The notes beneath the pieces were generated by a model. It did not search any database, was not told where the DNA came from, and saw only the letters and a program-made list of their open reading frames with translations. Below, piece by piece: positions 43,737 through 51,906 of a stretch of DNA of 53,768 nucleotides (positions are counted from its first letter, which is position 1; each line of letters starts with the position of its first letter). The stretch covers positions 1 through 53,768 of the forward strand of contig JBIOJB010000002.1 in NCBI GenBank assembly GCA_044450465.1. Direction: 5' to 3'. The stretch is from JBIOJB01 sp044450465 (lineage in GTDB: Bacteria > Chloroflexota > Dormibacteria > Dormibacterales > Dormibacteraceae). The position numbers and the translations under genes are program-made.

Positions 43737-43812
43737 TGGAGCCGGCGACAGGAATCGAACCCGTGACCTGCTGTTTACAAAACAGCTGCTCTGCCTATTG
43801 AGCTACGCCGGC
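43737..43812 (-). tRNA. tRNA-Thr (TGT)
   Basis: On the minus strand, acceptor GCCGGCG pairs with CGCCGGC. The anticodon loop TTTGTAA gives anticodon TGT, and the T loop is TTCGATT. T discriminator and CCA are encoded. It lies 5' of the DinB-like gene with only 12 nt between. A TACGCT box is 11 nt upstream. Confidence 0.96.
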
Positions 43813-44054
43813 GCCCTGATCGAAGCGTAGCGCAAGCCTTTTTGGCGGGCGGATTCGGCCACTTCCGCTCGTGATCGGACCACCCCTAATGCGCGACGCG
43901 AGGCGTCGGCCTGACCCTTGTCATTTCGAAGGGTCCGGTGGAGGCAGGTAGTGCGAATTGCTACCGACCGAGTGTTCCCGGCGCTTTTCCCCAGGGGAAA
44001 TTCGCAGGATAAGGATCAGGTACTCGTCGTGCTTCGTTGGTTGTTATTAGCAAG
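43813..44054. other. Gene-free 242-nt region with two hairpins
   Basis: Between divergent tRNA-Thr and the next gene. Two hairpins are present: GACCCTT-N9-AAGGGTC (43913-43935) and TTTCCCC-A-GGGGAAA (43986-44000). I see no coding frame or clear promoter. Confidence 0.4.
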
Positions 44055-44468
44055 ATGACTCCAGAGCAGTACATAAGGACCCACCTCCCCGAGGCGCCTC
44101 GAGTCTCGTCACTCGAGAAGCTCTCGTCGTGGGTTGCGAGTAGGTCGATAGCGCTGGTCGTCGGAGGCGTCGCTGGGGCCCTGCTCACCGCTTCGATCGG
44201 CGTTTCGGCCCACACGGGCGCTCTGCCCATCTTTCAGCCCGCCGACGAGCACCAGACGGTCTCCGATCAGCCGGTCCAGGGGAGCGGCGCGGCAGTGGCC
44301 ACCAAGGTCGGCGAGGCGCTCGACACGAACGAGGCGACCGAGTCGGACGAACACCCGGCGGGCACCTCACAGCCCCCGGCTGAGGACGTCACCCACCAGA
44401 CCGCCGTGGCGAAGCCGACCCACAGGCCGACCGCGGAACCCTGGAGCGCAACCCACAAGGACGAGTAG
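44055..44468 (+). CDS. Single-segment membrane protein of unknown function
   Basis: A 137-residue protein: a short cytoplasmic start (MTPEQYIRTHLPEAPRVSSL), one membrane segment (about residues 35-55, IALVVGGVAGALLTASIGVS), then a Pro/Thr/Glu/Ala-rich low-complexity tail of 75 residues, probably outside the cell. No Shine-Dalgarno at ATG 44055. The layout resembles anti-sigma or anchor proteins but no motif supports that. Not recognised. Confidence 0.55.
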   Translation: MTPEQYIRTHLPEAPRVSSLEKLSSWVASRSIALVVGGVAGALLTASIGVSAHTGALPIFQPADEHQTVSDQPVQGSGAAVATKVGEALDTNEATESDEHPAGTSQPPAEDVTHQTAVAKPTHRPTAEPWSATHKDE

Positions 44469-44489
44469 TCCGAGGCGCTGCAACAGCGC

Positions 44490-44846
44490 CTACATCGGCG
44501 GTCGGGTCCGCGGCGACAGGCTCACGCCGTACATGTTGGCGCCGGCGGGTAGCTGGAATCCCCCGCCACCTGCGGCCAGGGCGTTGGTGCCAGGAGGCAC
44601 GTTCACGATCCGGACATCCCACTCCGACTGGTTGTAGCCGCGCGACGCCAGCAAGGCGCGCCACACCCCGTCGATCCGGCTTGCCGCCACGACCCGCCAC
44701 TGAGCCTCGCCGGCGGCCTGTTCGGAGTGCTCTGCCATGCGGAGCAGCTGCAGGTAGCCCAGCCAGACCTCTGAAGCGAGGGCTGATTCAGCAGGGGTCA
44801 GAACGGCGGCGAGCGACTGGGCCAGGCTCAGGCGGGGATTGGTCAT
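44490..44846 (-). CDS. Hypothetical protein with M48-like C-terminal stretch
   Basis: A 118-residue protein with a helical first half (SLAQSLAAVLTPAESALASE). The second half (WRALLASRGYNQSEWDVRIV, then NVPPGTNALAAGGGGFQLPA) looks like the lead-in of M48 metallopeptidases, where V-N-x-P-x-x-N-A-F-A-L-P-G-G precedes HExxH. No HExxH follows, so it is either a truncated relic or an unrelated protein. Convergent with the previous gene, divergent from the lipoprotein. Confidence 0.5.
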   Translation of the reverse strand: MTNPRLSLAQSLAAVLTPAESALASEVWLGYLQLLRMAEHSEQAAGEAQWRVVAASRIDGVWRALLASRGYNQSEWDVRIVNVPPGTNALAAGGGGFQLPAGANMYGVSLSPRTRPPM

Positions 44847-44988
44847 TTCACCTACCTAACGTGCGAGTGGGGTCCGGTCGGAAGGTCGGCCTCCAATCCA
44901 TTTCCAACCTGGGCCGGCAGGGTTCGGCCCGCGATTCGGTCGGTTAAGGCCGGATGAAGCCATTCACTCTCGGTCGTAGGATGGCTCG

Positions 44989-45819
44989 ATGAGATTGGCC
45001 ATCGCGGCGCTGGCGAGCTGCCTGCTCTTCGCTTGCGGATCGAGCTCCGCGGCGAGTCTCGGACGGGGCAGCACGATCCCCGTCAGCGCCCCCAAGGTGA
45101 CCAACGTGTCCGGGGCGGTGGCCGCCAGCGATGCCTGGTCAGGCACAGTGAACATCACGGCTGACACGGTCGTCAACCCTGGCGTCACGATCACCGTACA
45201 GCCGGGCACCACGATCAATGTCGGCTCGCAGCCGGCGCTCACGATCTTCATCAAAGGCGCCTTCGACATCGAGGGGACAAGCGTCGAGAAAGTCATCGTG
45301 CAGCCGAGCGTCGTGAACGGCAGGTGGAACCGATTCGTGGTCGTGGCGGGGGGCCGGCTCACGGCTCGTTACATGGTCATGAGCGGCGGCGGCTTCAACG
45401 TGGTCGGGGGCGCGGTGACGCTGATCGACAGCGCGATGTCGCGATCGAGCGGGGATCTACTCGAGGGAAGCGGCTCGGTCGACGTGGAGTACTCCTCAAT
45501 CGGGCTCGAGCCGGGCAATGCCGACACCACACATTGCGACATGCACTTCAATCCAGGCCCCAACCAGTTGAAGGTCACCCATTCGAACATCAGCACGGCC
45601 GTTTACGGAATGATGTTCTACGGAGGCGGCGGCGCCGACTTCACATACGACAACTGGTTCTCCAACCAGATCAACGTGGAGACCCTGGCCCAGTTCGCCG
45701 TGAGCGGCGACTTCAGCCACGGCTGGTTTTCGAGAGGGGCCCCGAGCGGCCGCGGCATCACTTTGCAGAACCCGTCGGCGGCTCGCCTACCGGTCGGGCA
45801 GGCCGGTCCGCGTCCCTAG
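44989..45819 (+). CDS. Lipoprotein with probable beta-helix
   Basis: A 276-residue protein with a lipobox LLFAC (Cys at residue 16) after a short hydrophobic signal, so it is likely lipid-anchored outside the membrane. The body has repeated short strands with Val/Ile/Gly turns (NITADTVVNPGVTITVQPGT, KGAFDIEGTSVEKVIVQPS), typical of parallel beta-helix proteins. TAGGAT lies 6 nt before the ATG with no ribosome site, suggesting a leaderless message. Function unknown. Confidence 0.75.
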   Translation: MRLAIAALASCLLFACGSSSAASLGRGSTIPVSAPKVTNVSGAVAASDAWSGTVNITADTVVNPGVTITVQPGTTINVGSQPALTIFIKGAFDIEGTSVEKVIVQPSVVNGRWNRFVVVAGGRLTARYMVMSGGGFNVVGGAVTLIDSAMSRSSGDLLEGSGSVDVEYSSIGLEPGNADTTHCDMHFNPGPNQLKVTHSNISTAVYGMMFYGGGGADFTYDNWFSNQINVETLAQFAVSGDFSHGWFSRGAPSGRGITLQNPSAARLPVGQAGPRP

Positions 45820-45886
45820 CCGGCGGCGGGCCCAGCCTTCGGCGCTCCGGGCCGGTGCAACCTAGAATCCTGACGCCATTCGTCGG

Positions 45887-46294
45887 GTGCTCCTGGTCGC
45901 CATTGCCGTAACAGCGCTCGCGGGCTGCTATCCCAGCTGCTCAGGCGGGTCATCGCCGGCCGCGAGCACATCGCCAACTGCCACCCCCACCCCGGAGGCG
46001 CGCCTCACTCCCAGCTCTCTCGTCGCCGACGCCTCATGCGACGCGGAAGCGACGAGCCGTTCTCTCAACTCCAACACTGCCACGTCATTCACGCTGGTCA
46101 ATCGCTCGTCCGTTGCGATCAGCCTCTTCTGGATCAACTTCCAGGGTCAGCGGGTTCACTACCAAGACGTCCCCGCGGGCCAGACGAGAGGCCAGGCGAC
46201 CTTCATCACCCATCCGTGGGTGGCGGCAGACCCGTCCGGCAAATGCACCCGCCTCTTCCTGGTTACGACACCTGCGACGATCACGATCGGCTGA
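45887..46294 (+). CDS. Lipoprotein with VHL-beta-like domain
   Basis: A lipobox ALAGC is followed by a Pro/Ser/Thr linker of about 30 residues. The C-terminal part (SFTLVNRSSVAISLFWINFQ, then HYQDVPAGQTRGQATFITHP and WVAADPSGKCTRLF) matches the bacterial VHL beta-domain pattern: a VNRS strand, WINF, a PAGQ turn, and THPW. The von Hippel-Lindau fold in eukaryotes binds hydroxylated peptide; in bacteria its role is unknown. From GTG 45887 it is 135 residues. An ATT at 45878 would add Arg-Arg before the signal core and sits 9 nt after TAGAAT. Confidence 0.75.
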   Translation: MLLVAIAVTALAGCYPSCSGGSSPAASTSPTATPTPEARLTPSSLVADASCDAEATSRSLNSNTATSFTLVNRSSVAISLFWINFQGQRVHYQDVPAGQTRGQATFITHPWVAADPSGKCTRLFLVTTPATITIG

Positions 46295-46347
46295 CGCCGC
46301 CGCGTGGTGTTTGGTCCGCGGTTCACGGTTTGAAAAGGAGAAACCGG

Positions 46348-46718
46348 ATGGTAGGTGCGAAGATGGTGGTGGCCACGCTCCCAGTCAGCGATCTGGAGCG
46401 CGCGAAAGCTTTCTAGGGCGCCACATTGGGCCTGACCCAGCTTTGGGAGAACCCCGCCTCCGTTCGATTCCAGTGCGGAAGCGTGAGCGAGCTGTCGGTC
46501 TTCAGGCGTGCAGGCACCGTGACGGAGCACACGGTCGCCCACTTCGAGGTTGAGGACATAGAGGCGGCGATTCGCTAGCTCGAGGCGAACGGCGTCGCCT
46601 TTCTCGATTACACAGAAGGGGCGCTCAAGACGACAGGTCACATCGCCAGCTGGGTCCGGCGCGCGCCGCCTGGTTCAAAGACCCAGACGGCAACACCCTC
46701 GGCCTGCGGGAGGCCTGA
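46348..46718 (+). pseudogene. VOC (glyoxalase/bleomycin-resistance fold) protein, decayed
   Basis: From ATG 46348, with AAGGAG upstream, the frame reads MVGAKMVVATLPVSDLERAK and then AF followed by TAG at 46414, where VOC proteins have Tyr. The frame continues GATLGLTQLWENPASVRFQ and VAHFEVEDIEAAIR, then another TAG at 46576 before LEANGVAFLD. Near 46645 a one-base loss shifts the frame, after which WFKDPDGNTLGLREA reads in another frame to TGA at 46716. All parts align with one VOC domain, so this is a gene with three disabling changes. Confidence 0.85.
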
Positions 46719-46732
46719 TTCCCTCCCACCTC

Positions 46733-46778
46733 TTGACAAGGCTAACTGCGTTAGCTAACATAGGCTAACACCGTTAGC
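46733..46778 (+). promoter_or_regulatory. Promoter with two identical-arm operators, likely TetR target
   Basis: TTGACA (46733-46738) and TAACAT (46756-46761) are separated by exactly 17 bp. The spacer contains GCTAAC-TGC-GTTAGC (46741-46755), and a second GCTAAC-ACC-GTTAGC lies just after the -10 (46764-46778). A further GTTAGCTAAC (46750-46759) overlaps the first. Centres of the two main sites are 23 bp apart. The operon includes a TetR gene, so autoregulation is likely. Confidence 0.85.
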
Positions 46779-46793
46779 TTTGGGGGAGAAGGA

Positions 46794-47201
46794 ATGGAGA
46801 GAACCAATCACGCAAGGGCCACCCGAGCTGCGCGCCCGCAGCCGTCGCGCAGCCAGCCGGTGCCCGTTGCAATGCGGGTCGCAGGCGCTGCGGCCCTGAT
46901 CGCGGCCGGATTCGTCTACTGGTCGCTTGGAGGCGGGTGGGGCCTGGCGCTTGCGCTCCTGCTGGCTCCGGACCTTGCGTTTGCCGCCTTCCTGTTCGGA
47001 GTGAAGCCCGGCGTGGCGGCCTACAACGCCGTCCACCGGCCGATCGTCCCGATCGCGCTCCTGGCCGTGGGGCTGGTGACAGGCTTGCGCCTGGCCGCCC
47101 TCCTGGCCCTGATCTGGGTGGCGCACATCGCCATGGACCGGGCCGCCGGCTACGGACTCAGAGAGGTTGTACCCGCGCCCGAGCCGGGTAGTCCCGGGTG
47201 A
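46794..47201 (+). CDS. DUF4260-like membrane protein
   Basis: A 135-residue protein with an Arg-rich N-terminus and about four hydrophobic segments. APDLAFAAFLFGVKPGVAAY, NAVHRPIVPIALLAVGL and LIWVAHIAMDRAAGYGLR match the DUF4260 pattern as I know it. Function of the family is unknown. GGGGGAGAAGGA precedes the ATG, and the gene is the first under the operator-bearing promoter, overlapping tetR by 4 nt. Confidence 0.8.
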   Translation: MERTNHARATRAARPQPSRSQPVPVAMRVAGAAALIAAGFVYWSLGGGWGLALALLLAPDLAFAAFLFGVKPGVAAYNAVHRPIVPIALLAVGLVTGLRLAALLALIWVAHIAMDRAAGYGLREVVPAPEPGSPG

Positions 47202-47731
47202 CCGCCCGGCATCCAGGGGGAACCCGAGAGGCCGCCGTGCGCGTGGCGTCGCGCCTCTTGGCGTCGGAGGGGCGGGCCGCGCTCACCATGCGCCGGATCG
47301 CCTCCGAGCTCGGCATCCAGGCACCCTCCCTGTACAAGCACTTCCACGACAAGCGCGCGCTCGAGGCTGCCCTGATCGCCGACGGCCTTCGCGAGCTTGG
47401 CTCCGCCATGGGAGCCGCACTGCTCGACGGCGCAGAGCCGGTGGAGGCGGTGGCGGGCGCGTACCGCAGGTTCGGCCTGCAGCACAGTCATCTCTACCGG
47501 CTCATGAACGACGGGCCGCTGCCGCGCGACCTGCTGCCGCCTGGGCTCGAGGACGACGTCTCGCGGCCGCTCGTCGAGATCTTCGGCGATCGCGTGCGTG
47601 CTCGGGTGGCCTGGGCGGCGGCGCACGGGTTGGTCAGTCTCGAATTGGCAGGGCGCTTTCCAGCCGACGCCGACATCGACGCCGCGTGGGACTCGGCGGT
47701 GAGGACCCTGCGCGCTTCGGCAGGCGGTTAG
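47198..47731 (+). CDS. TetR/AcrR-family transcriptional regulator
   Basis: A 177-residue repressor. The helix-turn-helix is at residues 12-55: AAVRVASRLLASEGRAALTM, RRIASELGIQAPSLYKHFHD and KRALEAALIA. The C-terminal half resembles the WHG-domain TetR group (LYRLMNDGPLPRD, AHGLVSLELAGRFP). GTG overlaps the DUF4260 stop by 4 nt. It probably binds the GCTAAC-N3-GTTAGC sites upstream; the ligand is unknown. Confidence 0.92.
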   Translation: MTARHPGGTREAAVRVASRLLASEGRAALTMRRIASELGIQAPSLYKHFHDKRALEAALIADGLRELGSAMGAALLDGAEPVEAVAGAYRRFGLQHSHLYRLMNDGPLPRDLLPPGLEDDVSRPLVEIFGDRVRARVAWAAAHGLVSLELAGRFPADADIDAAWDSAVRTLRASAGG

Positions 47732-47738
47732 ACGCTGC

Positions 47739-48542
47739 ATGGGCTGGCAGGACGTCGTGCCGAGCGAAGACGTCGACGTCGCCGACTGGATTCGTCACCG
47801 CTTACACGGCTTTGCTGAAGACGTGGGTTCTGTCATACCAAGTGGATTCACCGCGTACGCGCGCATCTTTCACCCGGCCGTCCGTCTACGAGTTGCGGCC
47901 GAGGATCCCGAGGTTGAGCTTCGCTGGTCGGACGTTGCCGCGGTATACGGCAAGACCGTTCATCCGGAGATGCAGTTCCACACGATTGTCGGGCACGCTC
48001 TGTTTGCGCCACAGGTCGAGCTGGCAGGGTTCTATGAGCCGAGGGAAGGGGTGCTCTCCTTGAGCCAGAGCGCGGCTCTGGTCCAGCGGCTCGCGCGACA
48101 CACCTCCACGCCAAACGAATGCTGGTTCTGCCTCTGGGACGGCTACGGCGACCTGCACCCCGGCAGCATCCGGACACTCACGTCCCACTACGTCGGGACC
48201 GGACTGCCGCGTCTGTTCAGGATCCTAGCCTTGAAGCTGCGGCCATACCGTGAGCCGCCAAGGCGATTCCCCTCCCAGGTCCGCCGCGTGAAGCTGCCGG
48301 AACGCGAGTATTTCATGTTCAAGGGATCGGTCGCGCAGGCCGCCGGCTGGGACGAAGGTCCGAACCTGTGGTGGCCGGAGGACAGAGCATGGTGCGTCGC
48401 GTCCGAGATCGACTTCCCCTACACGTACGTGGGCGGGTCACAGGACCTGATCGACGAGATCGTGCACCACTCCGCGATCGAGGCGCTTCCATCGGCGTTG
48501 GACCACGGCATCACGGCCGACAGCGACAAGATCAACTCCTGA
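47739..48542 (+). CDS. Hypothetical protein, 267 residues
   Basis: A soluble-looking 267-residue protein, rich in Trp and aromatic residues (ECWFCLWDGYGDLHPGSIRT, NLWWPEDRAWCVASEIDFPY). No signal, membrane segment or catalytic motif that I recognise. It resembles in style an actinobacterial family of unknown function. Begins 7 nt after tetR, so it may belong to the same operon. No Shine-Dalgarno. Confidence 0.7.
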   Translation: MGWQDVVPSEDVDVADWIRHRLHGFAEDVGSVIPSGFTAYARIFHPAVRLRVAAEDPEVELRWSDVAAVYGKTVHPEMQFHTIVGHALFAPQVELAGFYEPREGVLSLSQSAALVQRLARHTSTPNECWFCLWDGYGDLHPGSIRTLTSHYVGTGLPRLFRILALKLRPYREPPRRFPSQVRRVKLPEREYFMFKGSVAQAAGWDEGPNLWWPEDRAWCVASEIDFPYTYVGGSQDLIDEIVHHSAIEALPSALDHGITADSDKINS

Positions 48543-48656
48543 CTCGACTGGGCGGCGCCGGCGAGCGCAAGGTGGTCGGCTTCGTTCGGTTAGTCGAGTC
48601 GGGCCGGTCGCGGGTCTGTCACTGGATCTGCGGCCGACCCCCTGATCTCTTTGGCT

Positions 48657-49685
48657 CTAGAGCTCCTGCCTGACGCGCGCTGCCGCGCCGGCGAGGGCCG
48701 CTAGCTTTCCAAACGCCTTCTCGCGAGGCAGGTACTTCATCCCGCAGTCGGGCGCGAGGATCAGGCGTCCGGCGTCGACGAAGTGGAGGGCGTTCTTGAT
48801 GCGACCGACCACCGTCTCGACACTCTCGACCGGGCTCTCGTCCGACAGGTCGAGGACTCCCACGATCAAGGTCTTCGACGAAAGCGCCTTCAGCACCGAG
48901 AGGTCGACGTGCTGCTGCGCTGACTCCAGCGATATCTGCTGCGCGGCAACATCCGCCAGCGGCTCGATGAACGGATATCCATTTGGTCGTGAGTGGACGA
49001 TGTGGGCGTAGCCGAAGCACGTGTGCAGCGCCGTGACCCCGGTGGCGCCTTCGAGCGCTCGGTTGATCGCCTTGACGGCGAAGCGCGCTGCTTTCTCAGC
49101 CCGCGCCTGGAGATACGGCTCGTCGAGCTGAACGATGTCGGCGCCCGCCTCGAACAGCGCGCGAACCTCCGCGTTCACCGCCTCGGCGAGGGCCATCGCC
49201 AGCGCCTCGTCGTCGTGGTAGTGGTCGTCCTGCGCCTGCTGCGACATTGTGAAAGGCCCGGGCAGAGTGGCCTTGATCTTGCGATCGGTGTTGGCTCGCA
49301 GGAACTTCACGTCGCGGACCTCGACGGCGTGCAGGCGGCGGATAGGCCCGACGACACGCGGCACCGGGTTGGGATGGCCGGTTCGGTCGAGGGCGGTGCC
49401 GGGATGGTCCAGGTCCATGCCTTCGAGCGCAGTCGCAAACCGGTTGGAGTAGCTTTCTCGCCGCACCTCGCCGTCGGTGATGATGTCTATGCCGGCGCGT
49501 TCCATGTCGCGGATGGCCACCACCGTGGCGTCGTCCTGAGCTTGCTCCAGGAATTCTGGGATTACCCTCCAGATCTCCAGCGCGCGCGTTCTCGGAGGCA
49601 GACGGCTGCCCAGCATCGTGCGGTCGACGAGCCACTCGGGCTGCGGGTAGCTTCCTACGACCGTGGTCGGGAGCAGCTCGTGCAC
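48657..49685 (-). CDS. Cobalamin-independent methionine synthase-like protein (core MetE)
   Basis: A 342-residue protein corresponding to the C-terminal catalytic half of MetE. Zinc-site candidates are HTCFGY (His, Cys), the Glu in LDEPYL and APDCGMKYL (Cys). It starts with LLPTTVVGSYPQPEWL, the family's typical opening. Stand-alone core-MetE proteins occur in archaea and some bacteria and may use methyl donors other than folate. GTG 49685 has TATAAC 9 nt upstream on its strand. Confidence 0.85.
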   Translation of the reverse strand: MHELLPTTVVGSYPQPEWLVDRTMLGSRLPPRTRALEIWRVIPEFLEQAQDDATVVAIRDMERAGIDIITDGEVRRESYSNRFATALEGMDLDHPGTALDRTGHPNPVPRVVGPIRRLHAVEVRDVKFLRANTDRKIKATLPGPFTMSQQAQDDHYHDDEALAMALAEAVNAEVRALFEAGADIVQLDEPYLQARAEKAARFAVKAINRALEGATGVTALHTCFGYAHIVHSRPNGYPFIEPLADVAAQQISLESAQQHVDLSVLKALSSKTLIVGVLDLSDESPVESVETVVGRIKNALHFVDAGRLILAPDCGMKYLPREKAFGKLAALAGAAARVRQEL

Positions 49686-49776
49686 GGCAGCAAGGTTATA
49701 TCGGCCGCCGACCCTGACCGCGCGTGGCTACCGACCCCCGCGGTATGCGCGCTTTATCCCCCATCATTTGAACAAC

Positions 49777-51129
49777 ATGCCCGAGGCCACCACCAACCGA
49801 CTCCCCGGTGACGCCTGCGACAAGGATTGGATCTGGGATCGTGAGGTCGAGACCGCTGACTGGGAGCACGCAAGGCGTCTTGCCGCCGGGGCGTGGGAGA
49901 GGCAGTACCGCCGCATCCGCGAGGCTTCCAGCTTCTACGCGCGGCGGTTCGGTGAGTCGGTCGCAGGCTCCACCTTTGTAAGCCTCGCGGATCTCTCGGA
50001 GCTGCCCTTCACCACCAAAGAGGACCTCAAGGTCGCGATCGACGAAAACCCTCCCTTCGGCACCAACCTGTGCGTCTCCTCGGACCAGGTCAAGCGCGTG
50101 TATCAGACCAGCGGCACGACGGGCGCGCCCAGCGTCCTCGCGCTCACCCGAGGCGACATGGAGATGTGGACGGTGATCGGCACGCGCACCTATTACGCCA
50201 CCGGCATTCACGAGCACAGCAGCGTGCTGACCACGTTTGGCGCAGGGCCTTTCGTTGCCGGCCACACGCACTTCGGGCTGCTCAGGATCGGGGCGCGCTC
50301 GGTGCCCGTCGCTCCCGGCGACACCGAGCGAGTTGTCTTCGGAATCCACGCCGGGCTTGCGGACACGTTGCTGGCGACGGCTTCGTTCGCGCAGTACCTC
50401 GCCAACCGCTTCGAGAAGGCGGGGCGCGAGCCGGCCGCTGTACCGCTCACCCACGTTGTCACCGGAGGTGAGCCCGGCGGTGGGATCCCGGCGATTCGCG
50501 ACCACATCCAACGCGTCCTTGGCGTCACGGTCACCGAGGTCATGGGGATCGGCGACGTCGCCCCGTCTCTGTTCGGCGAGTGCCCTCATCAGCAGGGCAT
50601 GCATTTCTCCGGAACGGGCCACGTCTGGCCCGAGCTGATCGACCCGGACAGCCGCGAACCGATGGAGATCGAAACGGGCGCGATCGGCGAGCTTGCCTAC
50701 ACCAGCCTGACCCGTAAGGCGATGCCGGTGGTGCGTTTCCTCGGCGGCGACATCGTGCGCATCGAGGGGACATCGTGCGAGTGCGGCCGCACAGGCTTTC
50801 GGATGCGCGTGCTCGGCCGCCGAGACGACATGTTCATCGTGCGCGGCGTCAACGTGTACCCGACGGCCATCCTGGCGGTGGCCGGAGACTTCCGACCTCG
50901 CGTCACCGGCCGGGCGAGGGTGGTGCGCGAAGGCGACGGCATGTCGATCGACCCGCCTGTCCCGGTCGAGATCGAGGTGCATGCGGGCCACGAGTCTGAC
51001 CCGACGCTGGCCGCCGAGATCGAGAACGCCATTCACTCGAAGCTGCTGTTTCGCGGCCGGGTCACGCTCGTGCCGGAGGCCGAGTTCGGCGAGGCGGCCT
51101 ACAAAACCCGACTCAGCGTGAAGCGATGA
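49777..51129 (+). CDS. Phenylacetate-CoA ligase-like adenylate-forming enzyme
   Basis: A 450-residue PaaK-type AMP-forming ligase. The AMP-binding loop YQTSGTTGAPSVLALT is near residue 105, VTEVMGIGDVAPSLF corresponds to the A5 region, and RRDDMFIVRGVNVYPTAI near residue 350 to the hinge. CSCxC-type cysteines (GTSCECGRTGF) resemble the zinc loop of PaaK. Substrate unknown, probably an aryl or short acid. ATG 49777 is chosen; the open frame extends upstream into the divergent region. The next gene overlaps its stop by 4 nt. Confidence 0.88.
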   Translation: MPEATTNRLPGDACDKDWIWDREVETADWEHARRLAAGAWERQYRRIREASSFYARRFGESVAGSTFVSLADLSELPFTTKEDLKVAIDENPPFGTNLCVSSDQVKRVYQTSGTTGAPSVLALTRGDMEMWTVIGTRTYYATGIHEHSSVLTTFGAGPFVAGHTHFGLLRIGARSVPVAPGDTERVVFGIHAGLADTLLATASFAQYLANRFEKAGREPAAVPLTHVVTGGEPGGGIPAIRDHIQRVLGVTVTEVMGIGDVAPSLFGECPHQQGMHFSGTGHVWPELIDPDSREPMEIETGAIGELAYTSLTRKAMPVVRFLGGDIVRIEGTSCECGRTGFRMRVLGRRDDMFIVRGVNVYPTAILAVAGDFRPRVTGRARVVREGDGMSIDPPVPVEIEVHAGHESDPTLAAEIENAIHSKLLFRGRVTLVPEAEFGEAAYKTRLSVKR

Positions 51130-51905
51130 CGAAGCGGCTGAGATCAGACCTCGGTTGGAGCGCGCCCGACCGCATCATGGTCCGCGGCCTCAACCTCGCG
51201 GACGACATCATCGGCAAGGTGTCCCTCGGCGACATGGCGTTTCTCGAACTGAAGGGCCGGCTGCCCACGAGCGCCGAGTCGACTGTGTTCAACGCCATCC
51301 TCGTCACGCTGGTCGAGCACGGCGTGACCCCGAGCGCGCTCGCCGCACGTCTCACGTATTTCGGTGCGCCCGAGTCCCTGCAGGCGGCCGTGGCCGCCGG
51401 CCTGCTCGGCATGGGCGATCGGTTCGGAGGCTCGACCGAGGAGGCTGCGCGGACCCTGCAGCAGGCGCTTGCCCAGGCAGCTCCAGGCGCCGATCTCCAA
51501 GCCCTTGCCAGTCAGGTCGTGGCGGATCACAGGGCCTCGCGACGGCCCATAGCCGGTCTGGGCCATCCCATCCACAAACCGATCGACCCGAGAACGCCAC
51601 GGCTTTTCGCCGTGGCCCAAGACAACGGGTTCTCCGGCCGCTATGTGGAGCTGATTCAGCTGATCGCGGCGGAGGCAAGCACTGCTTACAAGAAGGAGCT
51701 GCCCGTGAACGCCACGGGAGCGATTGCCGCCATCGCAAGCGAGCTGGAGCTCTCGTGGAACGTGTGCCGGGGGCTTGCCGTGATGGCGCGCGCGATCGGG
51801 CTGGTGGCCCACATACAGGAGGAGATCGCCGACCCGATGGCCGCCGAGCTCTGGTCGCGGTCTGAGAGCGAGGCCACGGAGCACCTGCGGGAGGCTCGCG
51901 AATAG
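51126..51905 (+). CDS. Citryl-CoA lyase-like protein (citrate synthase fold)
   Basis: A 259-residue, short citrate-synthase-fold protein. AGLGHPIHKPIDPRTPRLF has the catalytic His in the GHxxxKxxDPR pattern. Full citrate synthases are about 380-430 residues, so this matches the citryl-CoA lyase module seen also in ATP-citrate lyase. It could cleave citryl-CoA or another acyl-CoA thioester. Overlaps the ligase by 4 nt, suggesting that the ligase makes its CoA substrate. Confidence 0.85.
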   Translation: MTKRLRSDLGWSAPDRIMVRGLNLADDIIGKVSLGDMAFLELKGRLPTSAESTVFNAILVTLVEHGVTPSALAARLTYFGAPESLQAAVAAGLLGMGDRFGGSTEEAARTLQQALAQAAPGADLQALASQVVADHRASRRPIAGLGHPIHKPIDPRTPRLFAVAQDNGFSGRYVELIQLIAAEASTAYKKELPVNATGAIAAIASELELSWNVCRGLAVMARAIGLVAHIQEEIADPMAAELWSRSESEATEHLREARE

Positions 51906-51906
51906 T

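Noticed and set aside
46414..46578. Amber (TAG) recoding in the VOC gene
   Set aside because: TAG serves as the normal stop for many genes here (for example truA, rpsI and rpoA), and the same gene has a frameshift, so decay explains it better.
47167..48063. 298-codon plus-strand frame over tetR and the next gene
   Set aside because: Arg-rich shadow; the TetR frame has a clear helix-turn-helix and the overlap with DUF4260 supports it.
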